Assembly (NCBI RefSeq): GCF_022832375.1
Contig: NZ_JALHLG010000024.1
Span: forward strand, 24,057 to 88,056
Direction of reading: 5' to 3'
DNA length: 64,000 nt
Source: Novosphingobium beihaiense
Lineage (GTDB): Bacteria; Pseudomonadota; Alphaproteobacteria; Sphingomonadales; Sphingomonadaceae
The notes under the pieces were generated by a model. That model saw only the letters and a program-made list of their open reading frames with translations, was not told the origin of the DNA and searched no databases. Below are positions 25,974 to 33,219 of this stretch, piece by piece; positions within the stretch are counted from its first letter, which is position 1, and each line of letters opens with the position of its first letter. The position numbers and the translations under genes were made by a program.

Positions 25974-26381
25974 ATGGACAAGCTTACGCCAGAGCGCCGA
26001 AGCGCGAATATGCGGGCTATCCGCAGCAAGAGCACCAAACCGGAAATGCTGGTGCGCCGGCTGGTCCATTCACTGGGGTATCGCTACAGGCTCCACCGCA
26101 AGGATTTGCCAGGCAAACCCGATCTCGTTTTCGCCGGAAAGCGTAAGGTTCTGTTCGTGCATGGCTGCTTTTGGCATCAGCACCCCGATTGCCGCGAAGG
26201 CCGGATACCCCGCACCCGGCAGGACTATTGGGTGCCCAAACTCGCAGCGAATGTCCGGCGGGACCGTCAGCATCAAGAGGCGTTGACGACTGCGGGCTGG
26301 GAGGTGCTGACTGTCTGGGAATGTGAGACACGGGACATCGCCACTCTTACGCAGCGCCTGCAGGACTTTCTCGCATCTTGA
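25974..26381 (+). CDS. vsr: very short patch repair endonuclease
   Basis: A 135-aa Vsr nuclease that nicks beside T:G mismatches left by deamination of 5-methylcytosine. MRAIRSKSTKPEMLVRRLVH opens the fold. The catalytic aspartate is D50 in GKPDLVFAGK, and KVLFVHGCFWHQHPDC carries the histidine/cysteine metal sites. It starts nine bases after the endonuclease stop and is the third gene of the cassette. Its presence supports 5-methylcytosine as the modification made by the partner methyltransferase. Length and motifs are complete. Confidence 0.95.
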   Translation: MDKLTPERRSANMRAIRSKSTKPEMLVRRLVHSLGYRYRLHRKDLPGKPDLVFAGKRKVLFVHGCFWHQHPDCREGRIPRTRQDYWVPKLAANVRRDRQHQEALTTAGWEVLTVWECETRDIATLTQRLQDFLAS

Positions 26382-26414
26382 GCAGTGGCAGGCGGACGCG
26401 GCTGGCCTCTTTTC

Positions 26415-26440
26415 GGAACCTCTCCCGCAACGTGGGCGTT
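26415..26440 (+). promoter_or_regulatory. EcfG-type general stress promoter, third copy
   Basis: GGAAC (26415-26419), a 17-base spacer and CGTT (26437-26440) form the full EcfG pattern, ending 39 bases before the ATG of the secreted barrel protein at 26480. Confidence 0.75.
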
Positions 26441-26479
26441 GTGCTGGCGTAGCCGAACCCGCTTTCGGGAGAACCGAAT

Positions 26480-26788
26480 ATGACCGCAAAGATCCTGCTT
26501 CCCGTTTTCGCTGCCGCCCTTTCCGCGGCCGCGCCCGCAATGGCCGGTCCCGATGTCGTGACTGTCCGCAACATCTCGCATGTCGAACTGTCTGCAGGCG
26601 TGCCGATCGTCGATGAGCGGGGGATGCCGATCGGCACGGTCAAGAAAGTGGCAGGTAACACGATCGTTCTGACCGATGGTACCACCGACTACGACGTGCC
26701 GGTTACCGAGCTTTACGCCTATACGCAGGATGGCGCTGACCGCTTTGCCAGCCGCCTGCCAAAGTCCGCGCTGCGCCAGGCGGGGTGA
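26480..26788 (+). CDS. exported small PRC-barrel-like protein
   Basis: A 102-aa protein with a clear signal peptide (residues 1-22, ending AAPAMA) and a mature part of about 80 residues. The mature part reads ELSAGVPIVDERGMPIGTVKKVAGNTIVLTDG and VPVTELYAY, the same small-barrel pattern as the DUF2171-like proteins at 21566 and 22467 but periplasmic. GGGAGAACC lies upstream. It is behind a consensus EcfG-type promoter, so it is probably induced in the general stress response. No enzymatic motif is visible; a surface or envelope-stress role is inference. Confidence 0.72.
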   Translation: MTAKILLPVFAAALSAAAPAMAGPDVVTVRNISHVELSAGVPIVDERGMPIGTVKKVAGNTIVLTDGTTDYDVPVTELYAYTQDGADRFASRLPKSALRQAG

Positions 26789-27014
26789 GGCATACCGGCG
26801 GCAGTCTGGAAACTTTCCGGTATTGTTCAGGCAGGCAACGCTGCACGCATAGTAACTTTTCCGCTACAAAGCACCGGATTATAGTCATGCCCTGAAAATA
26901 TAGGGCGCGCATCTTGTGAAATGCAGAATTTTCGGGACTCGGCTCCCGTTTGTTACTTGTTTCCTCTCGTGAATGTGCCGAATTCTGCAACAACGTCTCG
27001 AAGGAGAGTGCGCT

Positions 27015-27224
27015 ATGGCCGATTCCGCTCCGACAGGCCGGGCCAAGTGGTTCTGGATCATCATCATTTTGCTGCTGCTCGTGGTTCTCGTGGTCTGGCT
27101 GTGGAAGCCGTCGGGCTCCACCGACGGCGTCGTGGCGGCGCCGGAACCGACAGGGCAATCGACGGACTGGGCGGTAGAGCCGGATGGGCCTAGCGTGCCG
27201 GTCACGGTGCCGACGGCCCTTTAA
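27015..27224 (+). CDS. small single-span membrane protein
   Basis: A 69-aa protein with one hydrophobic helix (residues about 11-30, KWFWIIIILLLLVVLVVWLW) and a short acidic, proline-rich tail that may lie in the periplasm. ATG 27015 has AAGGAGAG eight bases before it; the frame continues upstream but without such a site. It resembles no family that can be named. The upstream 220 bases are AT-rich and contain no other gene. Confidence 0.65.
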   Translation: MADSAPTGRAKWFWIIIILLLLVVLVVWLWKPSGSTDGVVAAPEPTGQSTDWAVEPDGPSVPVTVPTAL

Positions 27225-27342
27225 AACCTGGGCAGGATCGCTCCGCCGCTAGAAGCTTCTCAGCTTTCGGTGGCGGGCTTGCTGCCTTGCGCGGTCTTGG
27301 GCATTCTCCGGGCCAGAGAGTCAAACGGGGGAGACCAAGACC

Positions 27343-27774
27343 GTGCCTGCCACCAACCAGACGCTAGTCCTGTTGCCGATGCTGGCCGTTGCCGCGCTAA
27401 CATTCGTGGCCTTCTTCAAGATGGCCATGGCGCGCGCCGCAGCCGTGAAGGCGGGGCACGATCCGGCGTTCTACCGCGCCCACCTCGGCACGCCGGAGCC
27501 GGAGGCGGCCACGGCGGCCGCGCGCCACTGGGACAATCTGTTCGAACTGCCGACGCTGTTCTACGCCGGCTGCATTACCGCGTTCGTGCTTGGCGCGGTG
27601 GGTATATGGACGCTGGTTTTCGCTTGGGGTTTTGCCCTGTGCCGCCTGGTCCAGAGCGCCATCCACATGACTTCCAACGCGCCGAGCCCGCGCGCATTGG
27701 CCTTTTCGCTGGGGGTGATGTTCATGCTGGCGCTGTGGATCAACGTGGCGATTGCGATCTTCACGGCGCTCTAG
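27343..27774 (+). CDS. MAPEG family membrane protein
   Basis: A 143-aa four-span protein of the MAPEG family (eicosanoid/glutathione-type membrane proteins). The first helix is LLPMLAVAALTFVAFFKMAMARA. ARHWDNLFELPTLFYAG (about residues 60-76) is the conserved MAPEG segment, and two helices follow. The start is GTG 27343. In bacteria its substrate is usually unknown, and catalytic residues cannot be assigned here. A CTAG-type repeat lies 20 bases after the stop. Confidence 0.85.
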   Translation: MPATNQTLVLLPMLAVAALTFVAFFKMAMARAAAVKAGHDPAFYRAHLGTPEPEAATAAARHWDNLFELPTLFYAGCITAFVLGAVGIWTLVFAWGFALCRLVQSAIHMTSNAPSPRALAFSLGVMFMLALWINVAIAIFTAL

Positions 27775-27793
27775 GGCTGACTGCCGCTCCGCT

Positions 27794-27816
27794 CTAGTGT
27801 GGTGGAAACGAAGTTC
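27794..27816. repeat. solo CTAG-type terminal repeat
   Basis: CTAGTGTGGTGGAAACGAAG (27794-27813) closely matches the left end of the composite repeat at 32501-32659 (CTAGTATGGTGGAAACGAAG). The far end of this copy (27844-27847) also reads CTAG, and the L7/L12-like gene stop lies in it. Confidence 0.7.
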
Positions 27817-27843
27817 ACATCACAAGGGCTGCGAAGATCCGTG

Positions 27844-28116
27844 CTAGATCCGTTCCATCGCTTCGACGGCGTCCTTTGATGCCTTGAGGCCCATGCCGGT
27901 CGCGGCGTGCAGCAGTTTGATCGCCTCGATCTTGCGTCCGGCCGCAACCGCGCATTCGATTTCGCTGCGCAGGGCGGGGCCGACATCGGCGAAAGAGCGC
28001 CCGGCGGGCGAGCCGGACAGGCTGCGGGCCGCAACCGTGCTGCGCCCGGCGATCCAGCCCAGAACGAACACGGCGGCGGTGGCGAGCAGGATCAGCGGCC
28101 AGCTTACGCTTATCAC
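27844..28116 (-). CDS. membrane-anchored ribosomal L7/L12 C-terminal-domain-like protein
   Basis: A 90-aa protein with an N-terminal helix (residues about 5-24, SWPLILLATAAVFVLGWIAG) and a C-terminal half. That half reads GRKIEAIKLLHAATGMGLKASKDAVEAMERI, the signature of the ribosomal L7/L12 C-terminal fold. It is not a ribosomal protein, since it lacks the N-terminal dimer domain and has an anchor. The start is GTG 28116, overlapping the stop of the upstream gene in GTGA. It is probably translated together with the 117-aa protein. Function is unknown. Confidence 0.78.
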   Translation of the reverse strand: MISVSWPLILLATAAVFVLGWIAGRSTVAARSLSGSPAGRSFADVGPALRSEIECAVAAGRKIEAIKLLHAATGMGLKASKDAVEAMERI

Positions 28117-28466
28117 TTGCCCGTCTCCCGTGCCTTGATGCCTCTGATCTGCGCAAGGTCTCCCTTGAGAACGTCAAGCGCGTCCTGTTCCTTCTGGCTG
28201 AGATCTTTGAGGTCGAGATGGCGGATCAGCACTTCCAGCGCATCGGCAATGTGACCGATCTGTTTACCGTAGCTGCCGACTTCGTCGAGAATGGCGCGCT
28301 CGGTTTCAGGGTGCTTGGTTTCACCGATGTTGACATTGATCAGGCCGACCTGGCCGGTGTCCAGATTCCACGTCCAGGGATTGATCGCCTGCCACAGCCT
28401 GTCCGGTGCCAGCTGGAACTGAAAGGGCCGCATGCGCGCTGGGGGAGTTGCCGTGTCAGATGACAT
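28113..28466 (-). CDS. conserved hypothetical protein
   Basis: A 117-aa protein with no recognised family. Residues about 10-35 are rich in aromatics (PFQFQLAPDRLWQAINPWTW). GLINVNIGETKHPETERAILDEVGSYGKQIGHIADALEVLIRHLD forms a long, probably coiled helix, and the C terminus is charged. The start at 28466 has GGGAGGA upstream, and the gene is coupled to the L7/L12-like gene. A weak EcfG-like promoter element lies about 64 bases upstream. A cytoplasmic assembly or adapter role is conceivable but unsupported. Confidence 0.7.
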   Translation of the reverse strand: MSSDTATPPARMRPFQFQLAPDRLWQAINPWTWNLDTGQVGLINVNIGETKHPETERAILDEVGSYGKQIGHIADALEVLIRHLDLKDLSQKEQDALDVLKGDLAQIRGIKARETGK

Positions 28467-28529
28467 TGCAGTCCTCCCGCTGCGGGGCTGGAGCGGTGGT
28501 GCGATACCGGACGCGAGAGGGAACGAACG

Positions 28530-28554
28530 AACGCTTGCGCCCCATCTTCGTTCT
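28530..28554 (-). promoter_or_regulatory. weak EcfG-like promoter
   Basis: On the minus strand AGAAC (28550-28554), a 16-base spacer and CGTT (28530-28533) deviate by one base from the EcfG consensus. It is positioned for the 28113-28466 gene and so is a possible fourth member of the stress set. Confidence 0.35.
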
Positions 28555-28739
28555 GCCTTTCCGGTTCGGGGCTGACTTTGCCCGTCGAACCGCCGTCCCT
28601 GGGGGGGGTGGAGGGACGGCGGCCGGCACAGCGCGGGGCTGTACCTACGACGGAGCAAATGCCGAGCCTGACAGCAGGACCCGAAGTGCTTTCGGCGATC
28701 CGTCTGTCTGACTCTGTGAAACTGGTGAGCAAACGCGGC

Positions 28740-28930
28740 TGCGTTGAACTCTTGCTGTAAAATCAAGTAAAACGTAAATCGCGTCAATACTAATAACGAT
28801 TGCCGTGATGCTTTTAAAATACACAATCGCTGTTAGGTTTATTGTAAAATAGCGACATAGAAAACACAGTATCTATACTCAGTTAGTATAGTTAACTACC
28901 TGTATGGCCTGTGTTTTCATTTTTGCGTAA
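28740..28930. other. AT-rich gene-free island with nested dyads
   Basis: This stretch sits in a 541-base gap (28467-29007) with no convincing gene and is much richer in A+T than its surroundings. GAAAACACAG (28860-28869) pairs perfectly with CTGTGTTTTC (28909-28918). Inside it CTATACT (28873-28879) pairs with AGTATAG (28885-28891). ATTTTT follows the outer arm, so the + strand could be a terminator or the end of a small RNA. The rest of the gap holds a G-run (about 28601-28607) and no other feature. Confidence 0.55.
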
Positions 28931-29007
28931 AACGGCAAGCGCACGCGCAGCAGGCCCGTGCGGCCTTGCTGACCGTCAGGTAAGTGCTGTTCGCCGCGGG
29001 ATAGGTG

Positions 29008-29385
29008 TCAGATGGTCCAGGACCCGGGATTGGGCATCGGCTGGTGCTTTTGCGCATTGAGCAGGGCGAGCACGCTGCGCACGATCACCAGTATCGCCAC
29101 GGCCGCCATCAGCAGGAAGCCGACCAGCACGATCATCAGTAGCATCCCGGCAATCGTGCCCACAAGCGCGATCCAGAAGCTGTTGATATGGTACTGGTAA
29201 TGCGAGATTTCCCAGTCCGCCTTGGGCTCGCCGCGCCAGATGAAGGCGAGCACGGCGCCGATGATCCCGGTTAGTCCGCCGGTTATCCAGGATGCCAGGT
29301 AGAGCAGGCTGATCACGGTCGGGTTGTTGAATTCGAACCCCGATGCGGGAGCCGGGGTCGAGGGCTTGCGGTCGGGATCGTCCAT
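29008..29385 (-). CDS. DUF4870 family membrane protein
   Basis: A 125-aa protein with three hydrophobic helices (about residues 20-47, 60-85 and 90-112). The DUF4870 signature GAVLAFIWRGEPKADWEISHYQYHINSFW lies between the first two. ATG 29385 follows AAGGAGG; a longer frame would add 13 unsupported residues. The family is of unknown function and is usually a small inner-membrane protein. It is a single-gene unit. Confidence 0.82.
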   Translation of the reverse strand: MDDPDRKPSTPAPASGFEFNNPTVISLLYLASWITGGLTGIIGAVLAFIWRGEPKADWEISHYQYHINSFWIALVGTIAGMLLMIVLVGFLLMAAVAILVIVRSVLALLNAQKHQPMPNPGSWTI

Positions 29386-29491
29386 GGCGTGCCTCCTTGC
29401 CGGCCGGTGAGCGGCCACGGCCAATGCTGCCTGCTTTGCCGTCCGGGTGCAAGCGTCCTTGCGGACAGGCAGGGGAGTGTTGCAGGGCGGG

Positions 29492-30271
29492 TTAGGCGAG
29501 GGCTTTCATGCTTTGCGCCATTCCCGCCAGAGCATCGCGGCGGGGCATGGCGCGCAGGCGCTCGAACATTTCAAGATAGTGGGCGTGGGGAAAACAGGCC
29601 GGCCCCTCGCGCATGTTTTCCAGGGCCAGGCGCACGACGTCCGCAGCCGGTTGCAGATGGGCGATGCCTTCCATCTTGGCGGTAGCCTCGCTTTCGGTGG
29701 CACCGGGGCAAAGGGTCAGCACATCGACGCCCGTGCCCTGCATTTCCCCCCAGAGCGCTTCGCCCAGCGAGATGACGAGCGCCTTGGTGGCCGAATAGGC
29801 TGCCGAATAGGGGCAGCCGATCAGCCCCTCGATTGAGGCGGTGAAGACGATGCCGCCTTTCCCGCGCGCTTTCAGGCGGGGAAGGAAGCCGTGGGCGAGC
29901 TGCATCGGCGCATGGCAATTGACAGTCAGCATCCTGCCCATGGCGGCCGCGTCCGTGGTTTCGTAAGCGCCTTTGACATTGAAACCGGCATTGCTGACGA
30001 CAAGGCCGATATCGTCCCCGGCAGTGGCGGCCAGAAGGCGTCCCGGCGCGGCGGGATCGGACAAGTCGGCGCCGATCACGCGGGTGCGCACGCCGCAGGA
30101 ACTCAGCAGCCGCTGCGCCAGCGCGTCGAGATGATCGGTGCGCCGCGCGGTCAGCACCAGATCGAACCCGCGCGCCGCCAGTTCCTCGGCGAATGCCAGG
30201 CCGATCCCGGAGGAAGCGCCTGTCACCAGGGCGGTGGGGCCGTAGGTCTGGCGGAATTCCTCTGGCTTCAT
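29492..30271 (-). CDS. SDR family NAD(P)-dependent oxidoreductase
   Basis: A 259-aa SDR. The cofactor motif is TGASSGIG (about residues 16-23), the NAG motif is in VSNAGFNVKG, and the catalytic pair lies in YSATK (about 155-159). LVLTARRTDHLDALAQRL suggests NADP preference because of the two arginines after the second strand. The start at 30271 follows GGGAGAGC. It resembles the SDR at 3061 in size and opening. The operon context is uninformative: the neighbour in the same direction is a nucleoside transporter. Confidence 0.87.
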   Translation of the reverse strand: MKPEEFRQTYGPTALVTGASSGIGLAFAEELAARGFDLVLTARRTDHLDALAQRLLSSCGVRTRVIGADLSDPAAPGRLLAATAGDDIGLVVSNAGFNVKGAYETTDAAAMGRMLTVNCHAPMQLAHGFLPRLKARGKGGIVFTASIEGLIGCPYSAAYSATKALVISLGEALWGEMQGTGVDVLTLCPGATESEATAKMEGIAHLQPAADVVRLALENMREGPACFPHAHYLEMFERLRAMPRRDALAGMAQSMKALA

Positions 30272-30392
30272 GGTGCTCTCCCTTGTTCTGGCCCTTGTTC
30301 TGGGGAGCAGATGACTATGCCGCAGGCGGATTGTCCAGCGCCATGCTGGCACGATCGCGGGGGCGAGAGCGCCCTGACGCCCCCGCTCCGCC

Positions 30393-31718
30393 TCAGCCGA
30401 GGCCCAGGAACAGGCCTGCCAGCGCCGCGCTCATCAGGTTGGACAGGCTGCCCGCGGCCAGTGCGCGGATGCCCAGTTTCGCGATCACCGGGCGCTGGTT
30501 GGGGGCAAGGCCGCCCGTCACCGCCATCTGGATCGCGATCGAGGAGAAATTGGCAAAACCGCACAGCGCGAACGTCACCACCGCCACGGTACGCGGGGAC
30601 AGGCCGGTGTCCTTGCCCAGCTGGATGAACGAGACGAATTCGTTGAGCACGATCTTGGTGCCGAACAGACCGCCTGCCTGCATCGCCTCGTGCCAGTCGG
30701 GCGTCGCCAGCAGGTAGAACACCGGGGCGAAGACATAGCCCAGCAGCGACTGGAACGTCACGTCCTGAAACCCGAACAGGCCCGCCGCCCAGCCGACGAT
30801 GCCATTGGCCAGCGCGATCAGCGCCACGAAAGCCAGCACCATCGCGCCCACCGCTACGGCCAGCTTCACGCCGGTCTGCGCGCCTTGCGAGGCGGCCATG
30901 ATGATATTGGCGGGCTTTTCCTCGTCATGATCGACAGGTTCGGGCTCGTCGATGTGAACGCCGGGCTGGTGGGTCACGTCTTCGCGGTTGAGTGCGGCGG
31001 CAGCCATGCCCGCGGGCGGGGATGCGCCCTCGTGTACACCGGCTTCGTCCGGATGGGGGCCGCGCGGATCGGGCATGATCATCTTGGCCATGAAGATGCC
31101 GCCCGGGGCCGACATGAAGGCGGCAGCGACCAGATAGTCGATGCGGATACCCATCGAGGCATAGGCGGCGAGGATGGTGCCGGCCACGCCTGCAAGGCCC
31201 ACCGTCATTACGCAGAACAGTTGCGAGGGATTGAGGCTGGCGAGGTAGGGGCGGATCACCAGCGGGCTCTCGCTCTGCCCAACGAAGATGTTGGAAGCCG
31301 CGCAGAGGCTTTCCACCTTGCTGATGCCCGTCACTTTCTCCAGCGCGCCGCCGATCCAGTGGATCACCAGCGGCATGATCCTGAGGTAATAGAGGATCGA
31401 GATCAGCGAGGCGAAGAAGATGATCACCGGCAGCGCGGAGATCGCGAAGCTGGTGCCGCCGATGGCAGGCGCGGCGATCGGGCCGAACAGGAAATCGATC
31501 CCCGCATGGGCATAGCCGAGCAGGTTTTCCACGCCCGAGGCGGCGCCGCGCAAGATGCGGTTGCCGAAAGGCACATAGAGCACGAGAGCGGCCAGCCCGG
31601 CCTGCAGGGCGAAGGCGGCACCGACCACGCGCAGGCGGATCGCCTTGCGGTCGCTGGAAAGCAGGAAGGCAGTGGCCATGATAAGGGCAATGCCGGTCAG
31701 GCTGTATGCGACATGCAT
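30393..31718 (-). CDS. NupC-type concentrative nucleoside transporter
   Basis: A 441-aa CNT-family sodium- or proton-coupled nucleoside symporter with about nine to ten membrane helices. SNIFVGQSESPLVIRPYLASL (about residues 143-163) and the C-terminal NEFVSFIQLG and LCGFANFSSIAIQMAVTGG are the conserved substrate-binding motifs. An acidic loop of about 55 residues (about 213-268, rich in Asp, Glu, His and Pro) separates the two halves and is longer than in NupC of enterobacteria. It imports ribonucleosides for salvage. Confidence 0.9.
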   Translation of the reverse strand: MHVAYSLTGIALIMATAFLLSSDRKAIRLRVVGAAFALQAGLAALVLYVPFGNRILRGAASGVENLLGYAHAGIDFLFGPIAAPAIGGTSFAISALPVIIFFASLISILYYLRIMPLVIHWIGGALEKVTGISKVESLCAASNIFVGQSESPLVIRPYLASLNPSQLFCVMTVGLAGVAGTILAAYASMGIRIDYLVAAAFMSAPGGIFMAKMIMPDPRGPHPDEAGVHEGASPPAGMAAAALNREDVTHQPGVHIDEPEPVDHDEEKPANIIMAASQGAQTGVKLAVAVGAMVLAFVALIALANGIVGWAAGLFGFQDVTFQSLLGYVFAPVFYLLATPDWHEAMQAGGLFGTKIVLNEFVSFIQLGKDTGLSPRTVAVVTFALCGFANFSSIAIQMAVTGGLAPNQRPVIAKLGIRALAAGSLSNLMSAALAGLFLGLG

Positions 31719-31823
31719 TTAGGCGATGATCTTTCGTGAAGGGCAGGAGAAGAATCGGTGGACCCTATCGGGCCGGGTGCAAGACGGCTAGTGTAATTGT
31801 CCCGGTGCCGTTAGAGCACGGTC

Positions 31824-32504
31824 ATGGACCAGACTGCAACTGCCGCACCCGCACCGGTGATCTCCCGCTCTCTCTTCGTCTTCTCGCTGCTCTATGGCGG
31901 CCTTGTCGTGCTTGCCGGGGTGCTGGGCACCAAGCTGGCTTCACTGGGACACTGGCCGGTGCTGGGCGATCTCGCCGTGGAATCGGGGATCTTCGCCTTC
32001 CTGCTGCTGGTGGTGCTGTCGAGCGCGGTGGCGGAGCTGCACGGGCGCGACACGGCGAACCGGCTGGTGCGCTTCGGCTTCATTCCGCTGATCGTCTCGA
32101 TGACGCTGCTGACCTTCGTGATCCATGTCGTGCCGCCCGCCCCGTTCTGGAACGATCAGGAAGCCTATGCCCGCCTGCTCGGGCAGGGCGCGCGGATGCA
32201 GTTTGCCGGGCTGGTGTCCTACGGCGTATCGCAGACGCTCAACGTCTATCTCTTCGCGAAGCTGGCGGGCGGCAAGCTGGGGCACGAACGCAGCGGCCTG
32301 CTTCTGCTGCGGGCATGGATCGCCAGCCTGCTTTCGCAAGTGGTCGATACGGTGCTGTTCATCACCATTTCCTTTGCCGGGCAGGATCTGCCGATCGTCT
32401 CGATCATGGAAGGGCAGATCATTTCCAAGCTCGTGCTCTCCACGATCATGGTGCCGCCGTTCATCTGGTTCTTCGTGAAGCTGGGCCGCAAGCTGGACGC
32501 CTAG
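31824..32504 (+). CDS. yhhQ: queuosine precursor transporter (VUT/YhhQ family)
   Basis: A 226-aa protein with six to seven helices. AELHGRDTANRLVRFGF (about residues 66-82) and SLLSQVVDTVLFITISFAGQ (about 168-187) are the family patterns. YhhQ imports a queuosine precursor (preQ0/preQ1) for tRNA modification. The stop TAG lies inside the first CTAG of a repeat element, so the repeat supplies the gene end. It is convergent with the small lipoprotein gene, whose stop lies at the other end of the same element. Confidence 0.85.
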   Translation: MDQTATAAPAPVISRSLFVFSLLYGGLVVLAGVLGTKLASLGHWPVLGDLAVESGIFAFLLLVVLSSAVAELHGRDTANRLVRFGFIPLIVSMTLLTFVIHVVPPAPFWNDQEAYARLLGQGARMQFAGLVSYGVSQTLNVYLFAKLAGGKLGHERSGLLLLRAWIASLLSQVVDTVLFITISFAGQDLPIVSIMEGQIISKLVLSTIMVPPFIWFFVKLGRKLDA

Positions 32505-32659
32505 TATGGTGGAAACGAAGCCCCTATTCCCATTCTCCGTCATCCCCGCGAAGGCGGGGATCCCGCTTTTCGCGGCGTAGCGTAAAGAAAAGGGAGCGGG
32601 GCCCCCGCCTTCGCGGGGGCGACGCCATTATGCTGCGAACTTCACTCCCACCACGCTAG
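32501..32659. repeat. composite repeat: family C palindrome inside CTAG-type inverted ends
   Basis: The outer ends CTAGTATGGTGGAAACGAAG (32501-32520) and CTTCACTCCCACCACGCTAG (32640-32659) are 15/20 inverted repeats. Between them lies a family C palindrome (32538-32567 and 32595-32624) matching that at 14221-14305. The two flanking genes both end in TAG drawn from the outer CTAGs, which suggests a short non-coding mobile element that reset both stop codons. Confidence 0.8.
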
Positions 32660-33105
32660 GCGCTGCTTTCTTCACTTTCGGCAACGCGAAATGTCTCCAC
32701 CGCGTCCGGGGCATGGGGCCCGGCGCCGGTGCCGCCGGTCATTTGGCCGATCGCGCAAGTCGCCGGATCGAAGGGGCCTGCCGCATACATCATCCGCGCT
32801 TGCCCATCGGCGCTGCTGGAACGGAAGCGCAGCACGGCTTCCATGCCCTGGCCTTCGGGGGCGGTATGGGCGTCGAAATCGACGAAATCGAAGCCCCGTG
32901 TGCCCGGCGGCAGCGCGGCGGTTACGCGCAAGGTCAAGCGCTGCAGGAAGGCTGTGTCCTTGAAGCGGCAGATGTCGTCCGGTTCCGCACGGTAGAGGCT
33001 GGCCTTGTCTATATGAAAGCTGGCCGGTGGCGAGGCGGGCTCAGTGTCCTGTCCTGCGCTGCACCCGGCCAGCATCAGCGCCGCGATGGCGGGCAGACCT
33101 CTCAT
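32656..33105 (-). CDS. small lipoprotein
   Basis: A 149-aa protein with a lipobox (ALMLAGCSAG, Cys about residue 15). A mature part of about 130 residues has three cysteines in all and strand-like segments such as GFDFVDFDAHTAPEGQGMEAVLRF. No family is recognised. ATG 33105 follows GGAACG. The stop lies in the end of the composite repeat. It is divergent from argB and has its own promoter region of about 115 bases. Confidence 0.7.
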   Translation of the reverse strand: MRGLPAIAALMLAGCSAGQDTEPASPPASFHIDKASLYRAEPDDICRFKDTAFLQRLTLRVTAALPPGTRGFDFVDFDAHTAPEGQGMEAVLRFRSSSADGQARMMYAAGPFDPATCAIGQMTGGTGAGPHAPDAVETFRVAESEESSA

Positions 33106-33219
33106 TTCGTTCCTCCGTTGCGGCCGAACCGGCCCCAAGGGGTATCCGCTTCGGCGCGAAGTTGAAATAGTGCCTGAAAACCCCTTCAAATCCGCGCCAA
33201 GGGGACTAAAGCACACCCC

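Noticed and set aside
24118..26381. Prophage or larger defence island around the R-M genes
   Set aside because: No integrase, phage structural gene or other defence gene is present; the unit is limited to three genes.
28578..28760. A 60-codon plus-strand frame in the AT-rich gap
   Set aside because: It has no ribosome site, poor codon structure and no family resemblance.
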